46,509 nt of DNA from an uncultured Selenomonas sp. (GCA_938045435.1 CALIBA010000186.1:1-46509); one strand, 5' to 3'. Counted from the stretch's first letter, positions 1-8,534 are shown. Program-made: numbers and translations. The notes: generated by a model from the letters alone, not told the origin.

Positions 1-51
1 GATAGTCTTCTTTTTGGGTTTTCTTTCCGTAGTATCTTTTGATTCTGCCAT
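1..51 (-). CDS. N-terminal fragment of an unknown protein, running off the window
   Basis: The minus strand opens with ATG at 51 and reads MAESKDTTERKPKKKTI to the window edge. The peptide is short, charged and lysine-rich. The start lies 19 nt after the stop of the gene at 71, so the two were probably co-transcribed. An AGGT stretch upstream is only a weak ribosome binding site. The base composition is AT-rich like its neighbour and unlike the rest of the window. No function can be assigned from 17 residues. Confidence 0.4.
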   Translation of the reverse strand, partial: MAESKDTTERKPKKKTI

Positions 52-70
52 AAATAAATTTACCTATTTT

Positions 71-718
71 CTAAAATGGGTTGTCGGTGACCTCCTGTAT
101 GTCACCCATTATAGCAGAAAGTGAACTTAAGTTTGGCGAAGATGTGTTTCGTCTAGTGGTTTGTCCAGCTGCGGCCTGATCAAAAGAGACGGCGGTTTTT
201 GGGATGACGTCAGTGTCGGGATTCTTAACGGTGAGATTAATTGAATTGGTGGCCCCACGAAGAATGTCGAGGTTATTTTTTTGGCTTAAAATGCGCCAAT
301 AGACTGGTCTTTCAGGGTAAATATCGAAGTTTTTATCATTAATTAAAAAGAAGGATTTTTTAAGAGCAGTTAGGAGAGTAGAGTTGACGTTAGATACGTT
401 TGCAACAAAGCCATTAAAATTAAAACTACCAGCAGAGTCAACAACGGCTTCGGGTAGAGTTGGTGGGATAGCGGGTGTGAGATCTTCTGACTCGACGGGT
501 GGAAGCGCGCGTTCCGCTTTATGGTTTTTTGCATTTTTAACTAGCTGATTGCGGATACTAGTAAAGGCGCTTTTGGTTTCGGAGGGTTTTTGAGTGGTTG
601 AAGCTGCTGAGTTTGGGGAATCAGCTGTGACTGTGTGAGCTGCAGAATTATTGGGGATTATGGTTGGGATAGAGGCCGGGGGTGCGCTTACGGGGGTAGT
701 TGTTACTACTACGACCGG
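71..718 (-). CDS. Unknown Pro/Ser/Thr-rich protein, 5' end cut off by a composition break
   Basis: An open minus-strand frame of about 215 residues ends at TAG 71-73. The N-terminal half is low-complexity and rich in Pro, Ala, Ser and Thr. The C-terminal half looks globular, with the segment YPERPVYWRILSQKN. I see no signal peptide or membrane helix and do not recognise the family. The frame stays open to 766, but there it runs inside the oppositely oriented, GC-rich ABC permease, and no plausible start codon exists on the AT-rich side. The real N-terminus therefore appears to be missing at the junction near 695-718. Composition differs sharply from everything after 740. It may derive from another organism through an assembly join or from an insertion. 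Confidence 0.45.
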   Translation of the reverse strand, partial: PVVVVTTTPVSAPPASIPTIIPNNSAAHTVTADSPNSAASTTQKPSETKSAFTSIRNQLVKNAKNHKAERALPPVESEDLTPAIPPTLPEAVVDSAGSFNFNGFVANVSNVNSTLLTALKKSFFLINDKNFDIYPERPVYWRILSQKNNLDILRGATNSINLTVKNPDTDVIPKTAVSFDQAAAGQTTRRNTSSPNLSSLSAIMGDIQEVTDNPF

Positions 719-740
719 CGGCAGAGGGGGGCGCAGGGAT
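695..740. other. Abrupt composition junction (possible chimeric join or insertion edge)
   Basis: AT-rich sequence up to about 700 gives way within a few tens of bases to the GC-rich composition kept for the remaining 45 kb. A frame ending at TGA 740-742, overlapping the permease ATG, reads RRQRGAQG before its stop on the GC-rich side. That is what the tail of a coupled upstream ABC gene would look like. The upstream partner itself is absent, so the join seems to cut an operon. Confidence 0.55.
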
Positions 741-1845
741 GATGCGCATTCTCGCACTGCTCGCAAAGGAGCTCATTCAGATGCGGCGCGACCCGATGAC
801 GATCGGCGTGACTTTCCTCCTGCCCGTCATCTATCTCGTCGTGTTCGGCTTTGCCATCCGTACGGACGTGCGGCACCAGTCCACGGTCGTGTTCGATCAG
901 TCGCGGAGCGAGGAGAGCCGCAGCTTCCTTGCTGCGATGACGGCGAGCGGCTATTTCGACCTGCGCTATATCGCATGGAGCTACGATGAGCTGAACGAGC
1001 GGATCGAGCGCGGCGATGCAAAGATCGGCGTCGTCTTCCCGCCCGATCTCGTGCAGGAGGCGAGTGCCGGACGCACCGTGCCGATCCAGATGATCGTCGA
1101 CGCCTCGGACTCCATCGCCTCGACCTCCGCCATCGCGGCGGCAACAGGGCTCGGAATGCAGGTCCGTCCCACGGCCGCACACGGCGCATCTGCCGCGGCG
1201 CCGGCCTATGACGTGCGCATCCGCGCGTGGTACAACCCCGACGCCGTTACCTCGTACTACATGCTGCCCGCGCTCATGGGCATCATTCTCTCGATCACCA
1301 TGGTGGTCATGGTCTCCATGTCCATCGTGCGCGAGCGCGAGGCGGGCACACTCGAGCAGCTTCTTGTAACGCCGCTGCATGTATGGGAACTGCTCATCGG
1401 CAAGATCCTGCCCTACATCATCCTCGGCTACATTCAGACGACGATCTGCGTCCTCATCGCCCTTGCGGTCTTCGGCGTGCCCCTGCGCGGGAGCATCCTG
1501 CTCCTCTACGGACTCACGACCCTCTTCCTGCTCGCCTCGCTCACGATGGGGCTCATGATCGCATCGCTCGCACAGAACCAGCTGCAGGCGGGGCTCATGA
1601 GCATCGCGACCCTCCTGCCGGGCTTCCTCCTCTCGGGCTTCATGTTCCCGCGCGAGGCTATGCCCGTGTTCTTTCAATACCTCAGCCTTGCCATCCCCAT
1701 GACGCACTACATCGAGATCCTGCGCATGATCTTCCTCAAGGGCGGCGGCATGGATGCCCTCTGGCGGCAGGCCATCTTCCTCACATTCTTCACCGCGCTG
1801 TTCTTTGTCGTCGCCGTGCGCAAGTTTAAACGTTCGATTGCATGA
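739..1845 (+). CDS. ABC-2 type transporter permease (YbhS/YhhJ-like)
   Basis: This 368-residue integral membrane protein is the permease half of an ABC exporter of the ABC-2 type. That family includes drug and linearmycin-type exporters and polymer exporters. A hydrophobic N-terminal helix (FLLPVIYLVVFGFAI) is followed by a periplasmic domain of about 130 residues. At least five helices follow, with the conserved ABC-2 segment VREREAGTLEQLLVTP near residue 197 before the core helices. The length is normal for the family, so the gene is complete. Two ATGs are possible, at 739 and 742; the first overlaps a TGA in ATGATG. Such permeases normally follow an ATPase and often a sister permease. Here the upstream side is the AT-rich junction, so the partner is missing. 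Substrate unknown. Confidence 0.9.
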   Translation: MMRILALLAKELIQMRRDPMTIGVTFLLPVIYLVVFGFAIRTDVRHQSTVVFDQSRSEESRSFLAAMTASGYFDLRYIAWSYDELNERIERGDAKIGVVFPPDLVQEASAGRTVPIQMIVDASDSIASTSAIAAATGLGMQVRPTAAHGASAAAPAYDVRIRAWYNPDAVTSYYMLPALMGIILSITMVVMVSMSIVREREAGTLEQLLVTPLHVWELLIGKILPYIILGYIQTTICVLIALAVFGVPLRGSILLLYGLTTLFLLASLTMGLMIASLAQNQLQAGLMSIATLLPGFLLSGFMFPREAMPVFFQYLSLAIPMTHYIEILRMIFLKGGGMDALWRQAIFLTFFTALFFVVAVRKFKRSIA

Positions 1846-1991
1846 CACGGCATTTTTCTCTGCCCCATATCCCCGCCCGGCAGGTTAAACTCAAGTAAAA
1901 TTGCTGAATTTCATTAAGCGTGTAAATTTTTCTTCGATACTATAAGTAAGGAAGGCGATATACCGCAGGAAGCATGAAAGGGGGGATCAAA

Positions 1992-2399
1992 GTGGAACTC
2001 GAAAAGCTCTACGGCGCACGTGCAGTTACTGCCGCTGTGCCCGCGCGGCGCCCGGCGATAAAGGAAGATACCTCCGACGCATTCGCACGAATGCTGCAAA
2101 ATCTGCGCACGTCCAAGGCTGCCAACAGCCGTGACCGCGCAGACGACGAGGGGGACACCGTTATCACGCGGGTACTCGCAGACGGCTCGGTCATCGTACG
2201 GGTCTACAAGGGCACTGCGCTCATCTCAGAGACCATGACGCGCGGCTCCGACCCTGCGGCGGGCAAGCGCATCATCAGTGAGCATGTGGAAAAGATGCAC
2301 CCTAATGTTCCGGCGGCAGCAGGAGAACCGCTGCTCGCAACAAAAGCTGCACAAGGCGCCATCGGCACTGCCGCCGCACTCATGAGCACCATGATGTAA
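1992..2399 (+). CDS. Small conserved-looking protein of unknown function
   Basis: A soluble protein of about 135 residues. GTG 1992 was chosen because an AAAGGGGGG ribosome binding site precedes it at good spacing. An in-frame ATG at 1974 adds six residues but has only AGGA three bases upstream. The N-terminal half is charged and probably disordered. A central segment (TVITRVLADGSVIVRVYKG) looks like a beta hairpin unit. The C-terminus is Ala- and Met-rich. There is no signal peptide and no recognised motif. It stands alone between the ABC permease and a strong terminator at 2428, so it is probably a single-gene unit. Function unknown. Confidence 0.65.
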   Translation: MELEKLYGARAVTAAVPARRPAIKEDTSDAFARMLQNLRTSKAANSRDRADDEGDTVITRVLADGSVIVRVYKGTALISETMTRGSDPAAGKRIISEHVEKMHPNVPAAAGEPLLATKAAQGAIGTAAALMSTMM

Positions 2400-2427
2400 G
2401 CCGCAAGATATGCCCCATCCATATGCG

Positions 2428-2466
2428 AAAGACCTCTTACCCAGTGGAATGGGGAGAGGTCTTTTT
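2428..2466 (+). terminator. Intrinsic terminator after the small unknown gene
   Basis: A 10-bp perfect stem, AAAGACCTCT (2428-2437) with AGAGGTCTTT (2455-2464), closes a 17-nt loop and runs into a T tract. It lies 30 nt after the preceding stop codon. Confidence 0.85.
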
Positions 2467-2550
2467 CCGTAACATGTGAACACGATCTGCCATTTCAGCT
2501 TATATACTATATCACGTGCTTTTATTGTATCAATGTAGGGGAGACTATTT

Positions 2551-3666
2551 ATGACAAGCAAACTGCCTAACATCATACGCCGCGCATGGGGAAGCGATGG
2601 CGTCCATCGCGGTGATGGGGGAAAATCAAGGCCCTTCACAAGGACACGATACAGTCAAAAATCCGCAGGCGCAAGGCTTTGCGGCGCCATCAAGATCTGT
2701 CTTGCCACAGGGCTCATGGCGGCATCTCTCGCATCCCTGCCGCAGGCAGGTGCCAGCCCCCTCGCGATGCCGGAGCGCGGCGTGATCCTCACGGGTGCGG
2801 AAAAACAGACCTACATTGCCAATAAGATGCAGACACTCTTTCGCCCGCAGTCCACTGCGAGCGCACAGCCCTTTGCCGCACCAGACGGCTGGACGTGGGC
2901 GCACGAGAGCATCGGCGGCATTCGCGTGGAGCATATGCGTGCCGCAAATAAAGAAACCAATCGCGTCATCCTTCAGCTGCACGGCGGCGGCTACGTACTT
3001 GGCATGAGCGATGCACACCGGCTGCTTGCTCTCCGACAGGCTGTACGCACGCGTGCCGCAGAGGTCTATGCCGTGGACTACCGCCTCGCGCCGACACATG
3101 TTTACCCTGCCGCGCTCGAAGATGCCGCCGCCGTCTATCAAGGGCTGCTCTCGCGCGGGATAAAGCCGTGGAACATCATCCTCGTCGGAGATGCGGCCGG
3201 CGGCAATCTCGCTCTGGAACTGGCCCTCCACCTAAGAGAGCAAAAGATCCCCCTGCCATCTGTGATTGCACTCGCCTCGCCATGGGCGACCTTAGAGCAC
3301 GCGGAAAACACTTCGCGCACGGCAAAAGCCGCCGAGGACATGGTGCTCGGCATCGGAACGCCGCTCTATGACGCCGTGAAAACACCTGCCTACGCGGGCA
3401 CACTCGACCGCAAGGACCCGCGCCTCTCCCCCGTCTATGCGGATCTTACGGGGCTGCCGCCCCTCCTCATTCAGACCGGCGGGAACGAGCTGTTTTTGAC
3501 AGAAAATCAAAAACTGGCCGAAAAGGCAGCAGCGGACGGCGTCCCCGTGACGCTCAGCATCTACCCTGGCATGCCGCATGACTTTGCGCTGCTCCTGCCG
3601 GAGATGGAAGAATCCATACAGTCCATCCGGGAAATCGCAGATTTTGTGAATCGGTGCATGAACTGA
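2551..3666 (+). CDS. Alpha/beta hydrolase of the HSL/acetyl-esterase type with Ser-to-Ala at the nucleophile
   Basis: A 371-residue protein of the hormone-sensitive-lipase-like (alpha/beta hydrolase 3) family. The oxyanion-hole motif HGGG is at residues 144-147. The family nucleophile motif GDSAGG reads GDAAGG at residues 213-218, with codon GCG where Ser should be. A His follows in GMPHDF at residue 343, and a candidate acid is Glu313 in GGNELF. The N-terminus is long and basic, then a hydrophobic stretch (ICLATGLMAASLASL) and ASP-like cleavage region suggest export near residue 70. ATG 2551 is preceded by GGGGAGA at 7 nt. With alanine as nucleophile, ordinary esterase activity is not expected. 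It may be a binding or regulatory pseudo-hydrolase, or a decaying gene. Confidence 0.85.
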   Translation: MTSKLPNIIRRAWGSDGVHRGDGGKSRPFTRTRYSQKSAGARLCGAIKICLATGLMAASLASLPQAGASPLAMPERGVILTGAEKQTYIANKMQTLFRPQSTASAQPFAAPDGWTWAHESIGGIRVEHMRAANKETNRVILQLHGGGYVLGMSDAHRLLALRQAVRTRAAEVYAVDYRLAPTHVYPAALEDAAAVYQGLLSRGIKPWNIILVGDAAGGNLALELALHLREQKIPLPSVIALASPWATLEHAENTSRTAKAAEDMVLGIGTPLYDAVKTPAYAGTLDRKDPRLSPVYADLTGLPPLLIQTGGNELFLTENQKLAEKAAADGVPVTLSIYPGMPHDFALLLPEMEESIQSIREIADFVNRCMN

Positions 3667-3716
3667 CGGCATGGGTAATATGCCCCATGCCGTCTGCACA
3701 GGAAAAGGAATCCGCC

Positions 3717-3992
3717 ATGAATATTTTATTTGAACCCGAAAAGAGCCGCAGCGCCGCCTATGATGACGAAACGTGCATCGGCATCGCCGAGATAAAAGAA
3801 AGCGAGGGACGCTGGATCATCACACATACAGAGGTGGACTCCGCCTATGGAGGGCAGGGCATCGCCCGCCGTCTCATCGAGGAGATCATCCATGCGGCGC
3901 GTCGTCAGGGGAAAAAGATCATCCCCGTCTGCTCCTACGCCGAAAAGCTGATGACGCGAAATGATGCCTACAGGGATGTCCTGGCTCTTTAG
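3717..3992 (+). CDS. Small GNAT-type N-acetyltransferase (YjdJ/COG2388-like)
   Basis: A 91-residue compact acetyltransferase. The acetyl-CoA binding segment reads YGGQGIARRLIEEII at about residues 42-56 and matches the Q/R-x-x-G-x-G/A pattern of the fold. The C-terminal segment KIIPVCSYAEKLM is typical of the COG2388 family. The start at 3717 is favoured over an earlier in-frame ATG at 3654 because AAGGA lies 7 nt upstream. The gene begins 50 nt after the hydrolase stop and may be co-transcribed. Its stop codon overlaps that of the convergent flavin reductase gene by four bases. The acceptor substrate is unknown. Confidence 0.85.
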   Translation: MNILFEPEKSRSAAYDDETCIGIAEIKESEGRWIITHTEVDSAYGGQGIARRLIEEIIHAARRQGKKIIPVCSYAEKLMTRNDAYRDVLAL

Positions 3993-4579
3993 GATTCCTG
4001 AAAGCCGAAGTTCAGGCCGAGACGTGCGCCTGTCGTCGTATATTCCTTAAATTTATAGATGAGCGGGTGCCATTTTTGCGTGTCGATGCGCCCATCCTGC
4101 AAAAGTGCGTCAGAGACCAAGAGCGCCGTCATTCGGCAGGCAACAACCGCGAACCAATCTCTTTCTGTGATGGTTTCCACAACACTCTCTATGTGGATGG
4201 GGCACTCGGCAATCCGCACGGTGGCGACAGTTTCCCCCGGCAGCTTGGTGAACCCGGCGACGGCAAACTTATCTGCAGCATAGGTATAGCCGAGGTCTTT
4301 CTTGATCCCTGTCACCTCCTCAGCGCCCGTCATCTTCTCGATGCGCTTGACCTTTTCATACAGCCCTGCGTCCGGTACGCTGAAGGTAGCATCGGCCCCT
4401 TCTGAAAGATTTTGGAATCCCTTGTTGTTCCTGCCGATGCCAATGACAATGGTATCGCTCAATGTCCATGACGAGGAGAGCGGTGTCACATTGTCTGTGC
4501 CACGCTCTTTGTCTCTCGTCGTCATCAAAATCACAGGAAATCCATAGTAGAATCCCGCGCGCTCAATGCGTTGGTACAT
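3989..4579 (-). CDS. Flavin reductase-like FMN-binding protein (flavoredoxin family)
   Basis: A 196-residue member of the flavin reductase / flavoredoxin (DIM6/NTAB) family. These proteins hold FMN in a split-barrel fold and pass electrons from NAD(P)H or other carriers. Recognisable parts are VTPLSSSWTLSD, the phosphate-side segment of the FMN site; IGIGRNNKGFQNL; and the second half with ECPIHIESVVE. ATG 4579 was chosen because GGAGGA lies 6 nt upstream; an ATG two codons earlier is too close to it. The neighbour upstream is a flavodoxin, so both may serve small-molecule electron transfer. A strong hairpin separates them. Confidence 0.85.
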   Translation of the reverse strand: MYQRIERAGFYYGFPVILMTTRDKERGTDNVTPLSSSWTLSDTIVIGIGRNNKGFQNLSEGADATFSVPDAGLYEKVKRIEKMTGAEEVTGIKKDLGYTYAADKFAVAGFTKLPGETVATVRIAECPIHIESVVETITERDWFAVVACRMTALLVSDALLQDGRIDTQKWHPLIYKFKEYTTTGARLGLNFGFQES

Positions 4580-4604
4580 CGTCATTCCTCCCCCACATAA
4601 CACG

Positions 4605-4649
4605 AAAAAAGAGCTGCTGCACACGCTCATGTATGCAGCAGCTTTTTTG
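4605..4649 (-). terminator. Intrinsic terminator between the flavodoxin and flavin reductase genes
   Basis: GAGCTGCTGC and GCAGCAGC form the stem, with A and T tracts flanking both sides, so it can act on either strand. For minus-strand transcription it ends the flavodoxin message 22 nt after its stop. Confidence 0.8.
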
Positions 4650-4671
4650 TACGCCCCCGAATAAGCAGTCG

Positions 4672-5106
4672 TTATGAGATCGCCTTGGCAAGCGTCTCTC
4701 CGAGCTCCTCACACGCGGCAAGTCCTGCACTATCCGGATCGGCTTCCTGGATAACGCCGTCTGCAACGAGATTCGCACCGGCCGCATGCACGCGCTCCGT
4801 CCACGACTCCATCCAAGGACCGCCGCCCCATCCATAGGAGCCAAAGAGGCCGACGGGTACCCCAGAGAGCTTCTTTTCCGCTTTTTCAAAGAATGGCTCG
4901 AACTCGCTCTCCTCCAGATCCTCCACGCCGGAGGCGGGGCAGCCAAAGAGGAACCCGTTGAACTCCGCCATCTTCTCCACAGAGAAGTCACTCACATGAA
5001 AGAGTTCCGCTTCTGCGCCGCCCTTTTCTACGCCTTTAAGAACAGCACCTGCCATTTTCTCGGTATTTCCCGTGCCGCTCCAAAATACAACTGCCGCCTT
5101 TGCCAT
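4672..5106 (-). CDS. Short-chain flavodoxin
   Basis: A 144-residue flavodoxin, a one-electron carrier with non-covalent FMN. The phosphate-binding loop WSGTGNTEKM is at residues 9-18. The second loop region GCPASGVEDLEESEF (about 55-69) and the third, GSYGWGGGPWMESW (about 89-102), contact the isoalloxazine ring. Length is typical of clostridial short-chain flavodoxins, and the protein is acidic as expected. GAAGGAGGG lies 8 nt before ATG 5106. A promoter candidate at 5172-5200 and a terminator at 4605-4649 suggest a single-gene transcript. Confidence 0.93.
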   Translation of the reverse strand: MAKAAVVFWSGTGNTEKMAGAVLKGVEKGGAEAELFHVSDFSVEKMAEFNGFLFGCPASGVEDLEESEFEPFFEKAEKKLSGVPVGLFGSYGWGGGPWMESWTERVHAAGANLVADGVIQEADPDSAGLAACEELGETLAKAIS

Positions 5107-5171
5107 GATAAAGCCCTCCTTCTTATATATTCGTCATATCAAAGTACACTGCTGTGCTTTCTTCTGCCCCT

Positions 5172-5200
5172 AGCATAACACCATCGGCGTACAGACGCAA
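5172..5200 (-). promoter_or_regulatory. Sigma70-type promoter candidate for the flavodoxin gene
   Basis: On the minus strand TTGCGT (5200-5195), a 17-nt spacer and TATGCT (5177-5172) precede the flavodoxin start by about 65 nt. The -35 has two mismatches to consensus and the -10 has one. Confidence 0.45.
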
Positions 5201-5235
5201 GTGTATTGAGAAAGGTTTTCTTAAGAAGCCCGTAT

Positions 5236-6333
5236 TTATTTTTTCTCCTGCACAAGTTGCATGGCAAGCTCGGCATTGCGCGTGGCAAGGGTGCGCATCT
5301 TCGTGAGGAGCTCGCTGTTCGCGGCACAGAATTCTTTGCGTGCTGCCCATTTGCGCCGCACTTCTTTCATAACGCTTGCTGTGGTGATGTCTTGGAGGTC
5401 ATTGACAGGTTTTTCCCCAATGGAGCGCAGAAAGCGATCGACTTTGGGATCATAGGAAATGCCAATCATCGGGATGCCCATGACCCCGGCGAAGATCAGC
5501 GCATGCAGACGCACGCCAATCATCAGATCCATATTGGCGACGAGGGAGAGCATTTCACTCGTTGTATATTCGTCCGTGAGAACGGTACACTCCTCATGCG
5601 TCCACGCAGCAACGGTTTCGGCGGTTCTGACATCCTCTGGGTACTGCATGGGGAGAAAGACCACACGCGCCTCCATTTCCCGGACGATGGCATCGCTGAT
5701 CTCTGCGAGGATCTCCTTGTAGTGCTGCCAGCCCTGCCAGTCCCGCACGGAGATGCCGACAACAGGTTTTGCCCCGTCCGCACCGTAGCGGCTGAGGATG
5801 GAGCGCCCCGCTTCGCGCCCGACGGGATGGATGCCAAGCACGGGGTCTGCCGTGCACTCCATGCGGGGGCGCTGAATGCCAAGGCGGCGCAGCTCCGCCA
5901 TCGAGCCCTCGTCGCGCACGGTAATCAGCGAAACACGGTTGCCGATAAGACGCATACACAGACATGCAAACCGCCCGGTGACCGGTCCGATTCCCTGCGC
6001 GTAGAGCATCACGCGCCGTCCGAGGAGGAGGGCAAGGGTGATGACTGCCATATAGTAGTAGAGACTGCGGCGGCTCGTCACATTCTGAAGGAGGCTGCCG
6101 CCGCCACTGATGAGGAGATCTGCGCGGCGTACAGCGCCAAAGATCGCACCCGCATCCATCGCGCCAACGGCATGTACCCCATGACGGCGCTCGGTGTCCG
6201 CAGGGTCGGCGGAGATGACCGTGATATGAAGTTCTGGGTCCAGGTCTCCGAGTACCTCGAGCATTGCCGCGAGCATTGCCTCGTCCCCCGCGTTCTTTGC
6301 ACCGTAGTACCCCGATACGACGATCCGCTTCAT
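5236..6333 (-). CDS. csaB: Polysaccharide pyruvyl transferase CsaB
   Basis: A 365-residue soluble glycosyltransferase-like enzyme of the CsaB family. CsaB proteins transfer pyruvate from PEP to cell-wall polysaccharide, making the ketal recognised by SLH domains of S-layer and envelope proteins. The N-terminus SGYYGAKNAGDEAML is the family hallmark. LISGGGSLLQNVTSRRSLYYY and the C-terminal IGVRLHALIFAGVMGIPMIG segments follow in the expected order. It is directly downstream of the DUF5693 membrane protein, a pairing common in Firmicutes with SLH proteins. The RBS GGAGG is 12 nt from ATG 6333, slightly long. In Negativicutes the SLH-containing OmpM tethers the outer membrane to the wall; whether this CsaB product matters there is inference. 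Confidence 0.93.
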   Translation of the reverse strand: MKRIVVSGYYGAKNAGDEAMLAAMLEVLGDLDPELHITVISADPADTERRHGVHAVGAMDAGAIFGAVRRADLLISGGGSLLQNVTSRRSLYYYMAVITLALLLGRRVMLYAQGIGPVTGRFACLCMRLIGNRVSLITVRDEGSMAELRRLGIQRPRMECTADPVLGIHPVGREAGRSILSRYGADGAKPVVGISVRDWQGWQHYKEILAEISDAIVREMEARVVFLPMQYPEDVRTAETVAAWTHEECTVLTDEYTTSEMLSLVANMDLMIGVRLHALIFAGVMGIPMIGISYDPKVDRFLRSIGEKPVNDLQDITTASVMKEVRRKWAARKEFCAANSELLTKMRTLATRNAELAMQLVQEKK

Positions 6334-6482
6334 CGGGTATCATGTCCTCCGTTTCGTTTTCCCATTTCTATAAAATATAAACCATTGTCGAAAACGCAAT
6401 CCCCACGCGAACGCTTCGTTGCACAAATGACAGCATCCTCGTGCGGTTCAATCCCAGCGCTTCTTCTGTTTCATCATGCAGG

Positions 6483-8534
6483 TCAAACCGCCCGTTTCAC
6501 CCGCTCCAACAGATGATTCCACGCCGTGACAAGGCCGATGAGCAGCGCACCGATTGCCGCACCGAGACAGACGCCGCCGATGCCGCGCACAAACGACATC
6601 TCGATCGGCGTGCGCATATGGGCAAAAGTCTCAACCATAGACCCCTGCCCAATGGTCGCTGCGAGGACAAGCCCCAAAAGCACCATCGCAGGTGCGCGCC
6701 GCGCCGCTGCATAGACGGCAAGCAGGAACGCGGGATGCCCGATCATCAGCTCTTTCGTACGTGGACGCGCGTAGAACATCTGCTCCAAGAATGCACGGAA
6801 TTTTAGTTCAATCCCCGGCACAGGCATCCCGGAGGTATGTCCGCTGCGCAGGACTAAGACGACGAGTGCTCCAAGGAGGAGGAGCGCACCGAGCAGCGAG
6901 CCGACGCGCACAGGCAGGTTCAAGATCTCCTTGATCTGTCCCAATGCACCCGATGCGGCAGCAAAACGTCCGTCAAAGACATCAAAGCGCTGCAAAAATG
7001 CTATGGCAACGAGAACCATCGGCAGGACAAAGGTCAGTTTGATGCCGCGGAAAATATCGAACTCAAGGAAGTACCGTGTATCTGAGAGCGCTCCCGAAAG
7101 ATAGGCGGCGCCCATCATCGACAGTGCACTGGTGATGCCGAGAAGCACAAGTCCCGCCATGAGAATGCGCCACGTGGGGGTATGCTTTGGAAAGCGCCGC
7201 GTGCGCAAAAGATCGAGCAGACCAATCATGGCGAGTGCCGGAAAGAGGTTCGCACTCAAAAGCGCCGCGAGAAGGCGTACCTTCCCCCCTGCACCGAGGA
7301 AAATCGGCCCCATGCCAATCAGCGCGAATACGCCAAAGAGCAGCAATAGCCGGCGTTTATTTCTATTCAGCGCGGGGATGACGAGCGAGAGATAGAGCAT
7401 CCCCGCCGCCGCAACGCCCATGATGACAAAGGCACGCAGAATACGCGGCGGTTCATAGACGGCGAACGTCCCCGCGCGGCCGATTTGAAAGCCGCGTGCC
7501 TGAAGCGCCGCACGCGTATCGGCAAAGTATTTCATATTCGTTTCGAGAAGCGATAGACCTGGCGCCGGCTCCTCGTAGATGCGCAGGAGATTGATGCGGA
7601 TGTTGCGTTCCTCATCCGTCGTCACCCAACGCTCGACAGCGGCATCAATTTTGAGTTTTTTCAGCTCATCCTTGGGGATGGAGTAGAGCCGCGCTACATG
7701 GTCATAGCCAAGCCCTGCCGCAATCTCATCCATGCCCTGCTGACGATAGAACTGGAGCTGTGTAACGCCCTCGATAAGGCCGAGTGTCATCCCCTGCGCC
7801 CGCATCTCGTCGATGGTCGTTTGGAGTGCCTTCGGTGCGCCGAGCGTCTCTGTCCCCGAGAATACGACAGCGGAGACGCGAATGCCCTCCATGCGTGCGA
7901 ATACAGAACGCACGTCATTCGGCGTACAATCATGGTAGTTGGAGGGGCGTGCGATCACGTCGAACCCTGCGGCATTGACCGCCATCATCTCATCCGTCGG
8001 CAGGCCGATGTTGCGCTTTTCAAAGGCCTCGTAGGAGTCCTTGACCGCAATGACTTCATCACTGCCAACCGTGAGAATGGAGACACGTGCGGAGCCGAAG
8101 CGGCGCATGAGATCGTCCTTCAGCTCGGCATAGGCGACGGGGTCATGTCCGACAACGTAGACCTCAGTGCCGACGACCTTGCCCTCCTCCACGAGCGCAC
8201 GCCAGCGGGGATCGGTCAACATGCCGGCATGATAGCGTGCGAGGAGATCCGCCCCTGTGAGCGCAACCGCCTTGCCATTGAGGTTGAATTTTTTGAACGT
8301 CGTCTCATAGACGGCGAGCGAGGTGATGCCCACCTCCTTCGCACGTGCGAGCACCGTCTCTGCGGGCAGTCCCTCACGCGCAGCAAGCTCTAAAAGCCCC
8401 TCGTAGTCGATGGCAAGCTCTACGGTGCGGGAACGCTCCTCGACGGCGTGCCGCTCCACCCCGATGATGAAACTGGCGATAAACCCAACGAAAATCGCTA
8501 CGAGGAGAACGGGATGATAGTGAAATTTCTTCAT
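6483..8534 (-). CDS. DUF5693 polytopic membrane protein
   Basis: A 683-residue membrane protein of the DUF5693 family. One N-terminal helix (PVLLVAIFVGFIASFIIG) anchors a large extracytoplasmic domain (roughly residues 40-370). This resembles a TIM-barrel-like fold with IARPSNYHDCTPNDV and VFSGTETLGAPKAL. The C-terminal half has about eight to nine hydrophobic helices. ATG 8534 is used; TTG two codons earlier is too close to AAAGGA. The family is often next to csaB, as here, so a role in cell-wall polysaccharide modification or export is inferred. About 150 nt separate it from csaB and no clear terminator was seen there. Confidence 0.85.
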   Translation of the reverse strand: MKKFHYHPVLLVAIFVGFIASFIIGVERHAVEERSRTVELAIDYEGLLELAAREGLPAETVLARAKEVGITSLAVYETTFKKFNLNGKAVALTGADLLARYHAGMLTDPRWRALVEEGKVVGTEVYVVGHDPVAYAELKDDLMRRFGSARVSILTVGSDEVIAVKDSYEAFEKRNIGLPTDEMMAVNAAGFDVIARPSNYHDCTPNDVRSVFARMEGIRVSAVVFSGTETLGAPKALQTTIDEMRAQGMTLGLIEGVTQLQFYRQQGMDEIAAGLGYDHVARLYSIPKDELKKLKIDAAVERWVTTDEERNIRINLLRIYEEPAPGLSLLETNMKYFADTRAALQARGFQIGRAGTFAVYEPPRILRAFVIMGVAAAGMLYLSLVIPALNRNKRRLLLLFGVFALIGMGPIFLGAGGKVRLLAALLSANLFPALAMIGLLDLLRTRRFPKHTPTWRILMAGLVLLGITSALSMMGAAYLSGALSDTRYFLEFDIFRGIKLTFVLPMVLVAIAFLQRFDVFDGRFAAASGALGQIKEILNLPVRVGSLLGALLLLGALVVLVLRSGHTSGMPVPGIELKFRAFLEQMFYARPRTKELMIGHPAFLLAVYAAARRAPAMVLLGLVLAATIGQGSMVETFAHMRTPIEMSFVRGIGGVCLGAAIGALLIGLVTAWNHLLERVKRAV

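Noticed and set aside
5206..6516. Long plus-strand open frame of 436 codons opposite csaB
   Set aside because: It has no ribosome binding site and low-complexity, His/Arg-rich translation, and lies antisense to a well-recognised csaB gene. It is a shadow of GC-rich codon structure.
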